NCBI RefSeq assembly: GCF_014647795.1
Contig: NZ_BMPW01000001.1
Span: 1 to 64,000 of the forward strand
Direction: 5' to 3'
DNA: 64,000 bases
Source of the DNA: Actinoplanes campanulatus
GTDB taxonomy: Bacteria > Actinomycetota > Actinomycetes > Mycobacteriales > Micromonosporaceae
Shown: positions 24,402-31,461 of the stretch, piece after piece
Position numbering within the stretch: position 1 is the first letter of the stretch
Layout of the letters: the number at the start of each line of letters is the position of its first letter
The notes under the pieces: model-generated
The model's database searches: none
What the model was told of the DNA's origin: nothing
What the model saw: only the letters and a program-made list of their open reading frames with translations
Position numbers and translations under genes: made by a program

Positions 24402-25964
24402 TCAGGCGGCGATCGGCTGGGGTGCCGGGACGTTCAGCCCGGCGATCAGTTCGGCGGCGGCGCGGCCCAGCGCCCGGGTCGCGCCGTGGGTGGCGATGTG
24501 GACGCCGCCGGTCACCGCGACCGGGATGCCCATCTCGACGACGATCGCGTCCGGGCGGACCGCCAGCACCCGGCTCAGCGTGCCGGCGATCCACGGGTGC
24601 CGGTGCACGTCCCGGACCACCAGCACGAGCGGGCGCCCACCGGCGCCGGCCAGCACCGGGGCCGCCGGGTCGGCCAGCGGCTCCAGGTCGTCGGCGGAGA
24701 ACCGGATCGACGTGGTGCCGGGCAGCAGTTCGGCGAGCGGCTCGCCGACACCCCACGGCGTCTCGCTGCCGATCGCGATGTTGCGGGCCGGCGCGAACTC
24801 GACCACGTGCGGGACTCCGGTCACCGGCAGCTCGGGGCCACCGTCGGCGACGGTCACCCGGACCGCGCGGCGGGCGGCCTCGAACCCGACCGTCGAGCCG
24901 AGGACGGCCACCTCGTTGCCGGCCGCGGCGTCCGCGACCGCCCGGGCGCCGGTGGCGGTCTGGACGCGGGTGGTCCAGGAGCCGAGGGCACGGACGCGGT
25001 GTACCGCGTCGTGCAGTCGTTCCTCGGGGAGCTCCCCGGACCGCACCGCCGCGACGATCGCGTCCCGCAGCCGGATCGCGATCTGCTCGTCGGCGTGCTC
25101 GCCGCCCACGCAGACCGCGTCCGCCCCGGCGGCCAGCGCGCGGACGATGGCGCCCTCCAGCCCGTAGCGGCGGCGGACGCCCTGCATCTCGATGGCGTCG
25201 GTGACGATCAGGCCGTCGAAGCCGAACTCCTCGCGCAGCAGGCCGGTCAGGATGCGCGGGCTGAGCGTGGCGGGCAGCTCGGTGTCGTACGCCGGGACCA
25301 GCAGGTGCCCGGTCATCACCGCCTTGGCGCCGGCCGCGATCGCCGCCCGGAACGGGACCAGCTCGCAGGCCGCCAGCTCGGCCGCGGTGCGGTCGATGAC
25401 CGGAAGATCGTGGTGCGAGTCGACGGCGGTGTCACCGTGCCCCGGGAAGTGCTTGGCGCATCCGGCCACCCCGGACTCCTGGAGCCCGCGGACGAAGGCG
25501 GCGGTGTGCCGGGCCACCAGGTGCGGTTCGGCGCCGAATGCCCGTACCCCGATGACCGGGTTCTTGGGATTGCTGTTGACGTCGGCGTCCGGGGCGTAGT
25601 CGAGGGTGATGCCGGCGTCGGCCAGTTCCCGGCCGAGATCGCGGGCGACCGCCTCGGTGAGATCGGCGTCGTCGATCGCGCCGAGCGCCAGATTGCCGGG
25701 CCGGGAGCTGCCGAGCCGCGACTCGAACCGGGTGACGTCACCGGCCTCCTCGTCGATGGCCACGATCACATCCGGGTGCTCGGCACGCAGTTGCGCCGTC
25801 AGCGCGGCCACCTGTCCGGGTGACTCCACGTTGCGCGCGAAGAGGGCCACTCCCCCGAGGCCGGCGCCGAGCCACCGGCGGACCCAGTCCGGGGCGGTCG
25901 TACCGACGAAACCCGGCTGTAGGACCGCGGCCGCCAACTCCGGCAATTCGCCGTGAATGGACAT
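24402..25964 (-). CDS. Glycoside hydrolase family 3 beta-N-acetylglucosaminidase (NagZ-like)
   Basis: This 520-aa protein has the GH3 N-terminal barrel with the NagZ signature KHFPGHGDTAVDSH (K171, H172), including the catalytic His/Asp loop. The presumed nucleophile is D256 in LIVTDAIEM. SNPKNPVIGVRAFG is also family-typical. Unlike short Gram-negative NagZ, it has a second C-terminal alpha/beta domain, as in many Gram-positive members. It would release N-acetylglucosamine from muropeptides or glycans. No signal peptide is seen, so it is probably cytosolic. The ATG of MSIHGELPEL is chosen as the start of the recognised fold. Confidence 0.88.
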   Translation of the reverse strand: MSIHGELPELAAAVLQPGFVGTTAPDWVRRWLGAGLGGVALFARNVESPGQVAALTAQLRAEHPDVIVAIDEEAGDVTRFESRLGSSRPGNLALGAIDDADLTEAVARDLGRELADAGITLDYAPDADVNSNPKNPVIGVRAFGAEPHLVARHTAAFVRGLQESGVAGCAKHFPGHGDTAVDSHHDLPVIDRTAAELAACELVPFRAAIAAGAKAVMTGHLLVPAYDTELPATLSPRILTGLLREEFGFDGLIVTDAIEMQGVRRRYGLEGAIVRALAAGADAVCVGGEHADEQIAIRLRDAIVAAVRSGELPEERLHDAVHRVRALGSWTTRVQTATGARAVADAAAGNEVAVLGSTVGFEAARRAVRVTVADGGPELPVTGVPHVVEFAPARNIAIGSETPWGVGEPLAELLPGTTSIRFSADDLEPLADPAAPVLAGAGGRPLVLVVRDVHRHPWIAGTLSRVLAVRPDAIVVEMGIPVAVTGGVHIATHGATRALGRAAAELIAGLNVPAPQPIAA

Positions 25965-26082
25965 GAGCCCCCGTACCTCCGATACTTTCGCTCCCCGTCG
26001 GGGACCTATGTTCACACCCCCCGCAGACTTTAGTCAACAAACCTTTCTATTTGCTGTGGCTCCCGATCAGTAGGATGTGCAC

Positions 26083-26208
26083 GTGCTCACTACCGTCGCG
26101 GCGACCGGTGTCGACTGGTCCGAGGTGCACGCCGTCCGACTCCTCGGCATCGCCCTGGCGGTGCTCTTCCTGCTCTGGGCGATACGCCGCATGTTCGGCG
26201 GGAAATAG
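26083..26208 (+). CDS. Small membrane protein, 41 aa, upstream of the RecQ-like gene
   Basis: The GTG-to-TAG ORF encodes a short polar head, one membrane helix (LLGIALAVLFLLWAI) and a basic tail (RRMFGGK). A second in-frame GTG lies two codons upstream. It ends 16 nt before the helicase ATG, so the two may be co-transcribed. It is too small for routine prediction. The topology and clean start/stop support a real gene. Function unknown. Confidence 0.6.
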   Translation: MLTTVAATGVDWSEVHAVRLLGIALAVLFLLWAIRRMFGGK

Positions 26209-26224
26209 GGGTATCGGGGCGGCC

Positions 26225-27859
26225 ATGATCCCCGTCTACGGGCCACGCCTGCGCCGCGTCGCCCGCACCCGGTTCGGCTGGCCCCGGCTGCGGCCCGGCC
26301 AGTTCAAGCCGATGCGCGCCGTGCTCCGCCGTAGGGACACCCTCGTGGTGCTCCCGACCGGCGCCGGCAAGTCGGCCATCTACCAGATCCCGGCCGTGCT
26401 GCTGCCCGGGCCGACCGTGGTGATCTCCCCGCTGCTCGCCCTCCAGCAGGACCAGATCGCCGCCCTCAACGAACGCGACGATCCCGGCATCCGCGCCGTC
26501 CGGGTCAGCTCCGCGGAGACGCCGAAGGAGCAGCGCGAGGCCATCGAGGCGATCCGCCGCGGCGAGGCCGAGTTCCTCTTCATCACACCCGAGCAGCTCA
26601 GCGACCCCGACCGGCTGGCCGAGGTACGCTCCCTCCGGCCCGGTCTGGTCGCCGTCGACGAGGCGCACTGCATCTCCGCCTGGGGCCACGACTTCCGGCC
26701 CGACTACCTGGCACTCGGCGACATGATCGAACAGCTCGGCCGGCCGCCGGTCCTGGCGCTCACCGCCACCGCGTCGCCGCCGGTCCGCGAGGACATCATC
26801 ACCCGGCTGCACCTGCGCAAACCCGAGATCCACGTGTCCGGACTGGACCGGCGCAACCTGTTCCTCGAGGTCACGTACTGCCCGGACGACGCGTACCGGT
26901 GGCGCCGCCTCACCACCCTGCTCGACGAGGAGCAGCGGCCCGGCATCATCTACGTGGCCACCCGGCGGGCCGCCGAGGAACTCGCCGAACGCCTCACCAC
27001 GTCCGGCTACCCGGCCACCTTCTACCACGGCGGGATGGCCGCCGGCGTCCGCGAACAGCGGCACACCGACTTCTCCGACGACAAGGTCGACATCATGGTG
27101 GCGACCTCGGCGTTCGGCATGGGCATCGACAAGCCCAACATCCGCTGGGTCGCGCACGTCGCCCTGCCCGACTCCCCGGACAGCTACTTCCAGGAGATCG
27201 GCCGCGCCGGCCGCGACGGCGAACCGGCCCGCGCCCTGCTGCTCTGGCGCTCCGAGGACGAGGCCATCCAGCGCTTCTTCCAGGGCGGCTCCCCCGACCC
27301 CGGCGAACTGCGCGACCTGGCCGGCGAACTGCACAAGGGACCGGTCGGCAAGACCGCCCTGCAGAAGGCCACCGGGCTCGGCCCCCGCAAGCTCGGCCAG
27401 TACCTCAACCTGCTGGAACAGGTCGGCGCCGTCCGGACCGTCGCGGGACGCAAACTGTCGGTCCCGGCCCGTGCGCCACTCCCGGCCGCGGCGGCCGAGG
27501 CCGCATCGGCGGAGTACGAACGTCAGCAAGCGGTCGTCAGGTCCCGGACCGACATGATGCGCGGCTTCGCCCAGTCCCGGCAGTGCCGTACCGAGACGCT
27601 GCTGGCCTACTTCGGCGAGGACCTCCGCAAACCGTGCGGCCACTGCGACAACTGCGCCGACGGCATCGCCCAGGAGATCGCCGCCACCGAACCGGAAGGC
27701 CCGTTCCCGGTCCACACCCGAGTCCGCCACGACGAGTGGGGCACCGGCATGGTGATGAACTACGAGGAGGACCGGATGATGGTCCTCTTCGACACGGTCG
27801 GCTACAAAACCCTCTCCGTCCCGGTCGTGGTCAGTCAGAACCTCCTGACCCCGGCCTAG
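26225..27859 (+). CDS. RecQ family ATP-dependent DNA helicase
   Basis: This 544-aa SF2 helicase has Walker A LPTGAGKS (residues 43-50), VDEAHC (DEAH 145-148), motif III LALTATA, motif V FGMGIDKPNIRWVAH and motif VI QEIGRAGRDG. A C-terminal cysteine cluster (C..CGHCDNC) forms the zinc-binding part of RecQ. It ends with a short HDEWGTGMVM domain like those that follow some RecQ enzymes; no HRDC domain is visible. It unwinds 3'-tailed duplex DNA in recombination repair. The ATG at 26225 is the start of the conserved fold. Confidence 0.92.
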   Translation: MIPVYGPRLRRVARTRFGWPRLRPGQFKPMRAVLRRRDTLVVLPTGAGKSAIYQIPAVLLPGPTVVISPLLALQQDQIAALNERDDPGIRAVRVSSAETPKEQREAIEAIRRGEAEFLFITPEQLSDPDRLAEVRSLRPGLVAVDEAHCISAWGHDFRPDYLALGDMIEQLGRPPVLALTATASPPVREDIITRLHLRKPEIHVSGLDRRNLFLEVTYCPDDAYRWRRLTTLLDEEQRPGIIYVATRRAAEELAERLTTSGYPATFYHGGMAAGVREQRHTDFSDDKVDIMVATSAFGMGIDKPNIRWVAHVALPDSPDSYFQEIGRAGRDGEPARALLLWRSEDEAIQRFFQGGSPDPGELRDLAGELHKGPVGKTALQKATGLGPRKLGQYLNLLEQVGAVRTVAGRKLSVPARAPLPAAAAEAASAEYERQQAVVRSRTDMMRGFAQSRQCRTETLLAYFGEDLRKPCGHCDNCADGIAQEIAATEPEGPFPVHTRVRHDEWGTGMVMNYEEDRMMVLFDTVGYKTLSVPVVVSQNLLTPA

Positions 27860-28470
27860 ATTCACCACGACCGGGCGTGCTGCCGCCCCATGCTTTCGGT
27901 CCCGCCGGGCGGGTGGTCGCGGTGCTGCCGGCCAGACACGGGGATTGCCCACTCTCGGCCGTTGCGCCGGTCCCGCTGAGTGGGTGGTCGCGCTTGCCCG
28001 AGAGCGGGTGGGTGCACACGGCGGCAGCGAGTTCCCCGTGGCGCGACCGCCATCAAGCGCCACCACCCGCCTGGCGGGAGCGGCGTGACGGCCGGGAACA
28101 CCACCCCGGATAGCACCACCGCAACCACGCACCGGGCGCGGGTGGCGGCACATGCGGAAGTGTCCAACCGATCTCAGCCCGGCGGGTGCGGCAAAGGCTG
28201 GAGCGGGCAGCAGAATCGCGCCGACCGGACGGGACAGGGCAGATGAGACGGGAACGAAGACACTCGTACAAGAAAAGGAGCTGGAAGCGAAACGCGGACC
28301 TCGACCACAAAGGGTCGCCAAAGGCCCGGATTGGGAGTTCGGGCAGGGCCGGGCGGGAGATCGGGACCCTGGGCGATGCTGGCGATGGGAGCGCTCACGA
28401 TCGATGACCCCGACGGTTGCGTGTGCGTGCAACCATGCGCGGGTTACCGCAAACGGGGAGGTCGGAACGG
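27860..28470. other. Gene-free region with short repeats between the helicase and LCP genes
   Basis: No ORF here has a credible ribosome-binding site or recognisable product. The first 170 nt hold imperfect direct repeats (GGTCCCGC..GGGTGGTCGCG near 27898 and 27970). A block at about 27945-28023 starts TTGCCCACTC and ends GTGCACACGGCG, and resembles a block in the gap at 35322-35398. CCCACTC and GAGTGGG within it can pair. The last 100 nt probably contain the LCP promoter. Confidence 0.5.
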
Positions 28471-29625
28471 GTGGGCAAGTCCAAGAAACGCCGGGCACCG
28501 CTGTGGGCACGGATCAGTGTCATCGCCGGGGTTCTGCTGCTGGTGCCGGGCGGCGGGGCGGTGGTGGCCGGGCGGACGCTGCTGTCGGAGTACACCGACC
28601 AGGTCACCGACGACAGCCTGCTCGACGACATCGACGCCCCGGCGAAGGCGGCGCCACCGAAGCGTGAGGTGGACATCGACGGGCCGCTCAACCTGCTGCT
28701 GGTCGGCATCGACCCGCGGGACGACAAGACGGCGCCGCTCTCCGACTCGATCGTGATCGCGCACATCCCGCGGGACAGGCACAGCGCGTACCTCTTCTCG
28801 ATGCCCCGGGACCTGATCGTGGACATCCCGGCGTTCAAGGAGTCCGGCACCGGCGCGGACACCACCAAGATCAACGCCGCGATGTCGTACGGCAGCCGTC
28901 TCGAGAACGGCGGCTACAGCCCGTCGCAGGGGTTCCAGCTGCTGGCCAAGACGGTGAGCAACCGCACCGGGATCAAGGCGTTCGACGCCGGCGCGATCAT
29001 CAACTTCGGCGGCTTCAAGAAGATCGTCGAGGCGATGGGCGGCGTCGACATGGTCATCGACATGGACGTCAAGTCCGAGCACCTCAAGCCGGACGGCAGC
29101 CCGCGTGACCGCATCTCCGCCTGCCAGGGCCATCACCGCTGCGCGCATCCCTACACCGGACCGCAGAAGTTCTACAAGAAGAGCGACAAGCCGGTGCACC
29201 TGAAAGCCTGGGAGGCGCTCGACTACGTCCGGCAGCGTTACAAGTTCAAGGGCGGCCCGGAGATGGGCGACTACGACCGGCAGCGCCACCAGCAGCAGTT
29301 CATCCGGGCGATGGCGAAGCAGGCGATGAGCAAGTCCGTGGTCAGCGACCCGGCCAGACTGCTGAAGGTGGTGAAGGCGGGCGGCGAATCGCTGACCTTC
29401 TCGGGCGGCGGCCACACCATCGTCGACTGGGCGGTGGAGTTGCAGTCGATCAACGTCGACGACATGGTGACCGTGAAGCTGCCGGGCGGCGGCGTCTACG
29501 ACGGCCGGGAATACCTGGGCGAGCGATTCGACCCGGAGGTCGACGACTTCTTCAAGGCGGTCACCGAGGACCGGGTCGCGGCCTTCCTGCTCGACCATCC
29601 CGGTTTCGTCAACCAGGACCAGTGA
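28471..29625 (+). CDS. LytR-CpsA-Psr (LCP) family cell-wall glycopolymer ligase
   Basis: This 384-aa type II membrane protein has a basic tail (KSKKRRAPLW), one membrane helix (ISVIAGVLLLVPGGGAVVAG) and an extracytoplasmic LCP domain. Features are LLLVGIDPRDD, SDSIVIAHIPRDRHSAYLFSMPRDL and YVRQRYKF, with the arginines that bind polyprenyl pyrophosphate. LCP enzymes join teichoic acid-like or arabinogalactan-like polymers to peptidoglycan. GTG with GGAGG about 10 nt upstream is the start. It is convergent with the LacI gene. Confidence 0.9.
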   Translation: MGKSKKRRAPLWARISVIAGVLLLVPGGGAVVAGRTLLSEYTDQVTDDSLLDDIDAPAKAAPPKREVDIDGPLNLLLVGIDPRDDKTAPLSDSIVIAHIPRDRHSAYLFSMPRDLIVDIPAFKESGTGADTTKINAAMSYGSRLENGGYSPSQGFQLLAKTVSNRTGIKAFDAGAIINFGGFKKIVEAMGGVDMVIDMDVKSEHLKPDGSPRDRISACQGHHRCAHPYTGPQKFYKKSDKPVHLKAWEALDYVRQRYKFKGGPEMGDYDRQRHQQQFIRAMAKQAMSKSVVSDPARLLKVVKAGGESLTFSGGGHTIVDWAVELQSINVDDMVTVKLPGGGVYDGREYLGERFDPEVDDFFKAVTEDRVAAFLLDHPGFVNQDQ

Positions 29626-29663
29626 CCGGCGCCGAGGACCCGACCGTCCGACCTGGACGACGT

Positions 29664-30704
29664 CTACCTCGACTGATCCGGCGCCGGGCCGGTGGAGTCG
29701 CGGACGATCAGCTGGTGGCCGGTGGGGCGGCGGCGCGGGCCGGCGCCGGCTGGTTCGAGGGCCAGTTCGAGCGCCATCCGGCCCATGTCGATCATCGGCA
29801 GGCGGACGGTGGTGAGGCTGGGCGCCAGGTCGGCGGCGACCGAGACGTCGTCGAAGCCGACCACCGACATCCGGGTCGGCACACCGATGCCGCGCTCACG
29901 CAGCATGGCCAGCACGCCCATGGCCATGGCGTCGTTCAGGGCGATGATCGCCGTGGTGGACGGGTGTTCGGCGAGGATCCGCTCGGTGGCGGTCCGGCCG
30001 CCCTCGCGGACGAAGTCGGTGTGCACGACCGGCAGGTCGTCCAGCGACAGCCCGTGTTCGCGCAGCGCCGACGCCACCCCGGCCATCCGGTCGATCACGG
30101 TGTTGAGCCCGGGGGCCCCGGCGGCCACGGCGATCCGGCGGTGACCGAGTCCGAGCAGGTGGGCGGTGACGGCGTGGCCACCTGCCTCGTTGTCGGGCAG
30201 GACCGCGTCGGCGCCGAGCGCGTGCCGGCCGATGACCGCGACCCGGCCGCCGCCGCGCTGGTATCCGGACAGGACGGCTTCGGCCTCGGCTTCGGCGCGC
30301 GGGTCGTCATACCCGGACCCGGCGATGATGATGATTCCGGCGCGCTGGGCGATCAGGTGGCGGATCTGGCGCAGCTCGTGGCCGGGGTCGCGGCCGGAGT
30401 GGCAGATCTGCACGAGCAGCCGCTGCTCGTCGGCGAGGCCGATGACGCCGCCGGCGATCTCGGCGAAGTACGGGTCGTCGACCTGGTGCACGATCAGCCC
30501 GACCGTGGTGCTGGCGCCGCCGGCCAGGGTGCGGGCGAACGGGTTGGCCACGTACCCCAGTTCGTCGGCGACCTGCCGGACCCGGTTCGCCACCTCCTCG
30601 CTGACGCCCTCCCGGCCGGCGAGGGCGCGGGAGGCGGTGGCCAGCGAGACGCCGGCGCGGTGGGCGACGTCGATGAGGCGTAGCCCGGGGCCAGGTTTCG
30701 GCAC
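29664..30704 (-). CDS. LacI family transcriptional regulator
   Basis: This 346-aa regulator has an N-terminal HTH (LIDVAHRAGVSLATASRALA) with the hinge region, and a periplasmic-binding-like sugar domain with GLIVHQVDDPYF, NDAMAMG and VVGFDD segments. It probably binds a sugar or a derived signal. GTG with GGGAG 7 nt upstream is the start. A LacI-type palindrome (30752-30773) stands 48 nt upstream of its start, so it should control its own gene. No sugar transporter is adjacent, so other targets must be elsewhere. Confidence 0.92.
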   Translation of the reverse strand: MPKPGPGLRLIDVAHRAGVSLATASRALAGREGVSEEVANRVRQVADELGYVANPFARTLAGGASTTVGLIVHQVDDPYFAEIAGGVIGLADEQRLLVQICHSGRDPGHELRQIRHLIAQRAGIIIIAGSGYDDPRAEAEAEAVLSGYQRGGGRVAVIGRHALGADAVLPDNEAGGHAVTAHLLGLGHRRIAVAAGAPGLNTVIDRMAGVASALREHGLSLDDLPVVHTDFVREGGRTATERILAEHPSTTAIIALNDAMAMGVLAMLRERGIGVPTRMSVVGFDDVSVAADLAPSLTTVRLPMIDMGRMALELALEPAGAGPRRRPTGHQLIVRDSTGPAPDQSR

Positions 30705-30751
30705 TGCACAACTCCCAAGCTATTGCCGTAGATCAATATCCCAGCATATCG

Positions 30752-30773
30752 GGTACGGAAGCGCTTGCGTACC
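30752..30773. promoter_or_regulatory. LacI-type operator upstream of the LacI gene
   Basis: GGTACG, G, AAGCGCTT, G, CGTACC forms a 22-bp palindrome with only one mismatched pair. The AAGCGCTT core with a central CG step is the standard LacI-family half-site arrangement. It lies 48 nt upstream of the lacI start and just past the end of the MBL gene, consistent with autoregulation. Confidence 0.85.
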
Positions 30774-30782
30774 TCCCCGGCC

Positions 30783-31457
30783 CTAACCGGAGACAGCCTT
30801 GCGGAACGCTCCCACGGCCCTGCCGGAGACGGCCCGGCCGTGACCGAAGACCGCGTGGTCGAACTCCAGCTCGGCGAGGCGGGCCAGACTCTGACCCGCC
30901 CGTGCCGGATCGGCGGTCACCGCACCCGGCGGGCCGGTGACCTGACCGCGACGGCTCGCGGCGGCGTCCCCGGCGAACAGGATGCCGCCCGAGCGGTCCA
31001 GCAGGTAGGAGACGTGGCCGCGGGTGTGGCCCGGGGTGTGCAGGGCGGTGAACCCGGGCAGCGGCTCGGAGCCGTCCGCGGTGATCAGCTGGTCGATCTT
31101 GGTGGGCTCGACCTTGCCGACCAGGCGCTCGGCCAGCTTCGCGAGACGGCCGGACGGTTCCGCGGGCCGGCTGTGGCCGGTGATCCAGACCGCGTCGGCG
31201 GCGTGCGCGATCACCCGGGCGCCGGCCCGTTTCCGCAGGTCGGCCAGGCCGCCGACGTGATCCGCATGGTGGTGGGTGACCAGGATCGTGGTCACCTCGC
31301 CCAGCGATCGGTGGATCTTGCGCAGGCCGCGCTCGATCAGCGGCGTGCGGCCGGGCAGCCCGGTGTCGACCAGCACCACCCCGTCGTCGGTGACGACGAC
31401 GTGCACATTGACATAGACCGAGCGGAGTTCGAAGACCCCGTCCACCACCTCTCGCAC
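30783..31457 (-). CDS. MBL-fold metallo-hydrolase
   Basis: This 224-aa metallo-beta-lactamase-fold protein has the metal motif THHHADHVGG (H62-x-H64-x-D66-H67), HTPGHTRGHVSYL, and the bridging aspartate in LFAGDAAA. It resembles the glyoxalase II-like/quinoprotein-like group rather than true beta-lactamases. It has no signal peptide, so it is cytosolic. The GTG start is 4 nt after the LuxR-type regulator's stop, so the two genes are one unit. Substrate unknown. Confidence 0.88.
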   Translation of the reverse strand: MREVVDGVFELRSVYVNVHVVVTDDGVVLVDTGLPGRTPLIERGLRKIHRSLGEVTTILVTHHHADHVGGLADLRKRAGARVIAHAADAVWITGHSRPAEPSGRLAKLAERLVGKVEPTKIDQLITADGSEPLPGFTALHTPGHTRGHVSYLLDRSGGILFAGDAAASRRGQVTGPPGAVTADPARAGQSLARLAELEFDHAVFGHGRAVSGRAVGAFRKAVSG

Positions 31458-31461
31458 CCGA

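Noticed and set aside
28186-28407. A 73-aa arginine-rich open frame before the LCP gene
   Set aside because: No ribosome-binding site or domain; its composition is typical of random GC-rich sequence.
26090-28510. A long minus-strand open frame opposite the RecQ-like gene
   Set aside because: It mirrors the helicase coding frame, and its product has no recognised domain. It also runs through the gene-free gap.
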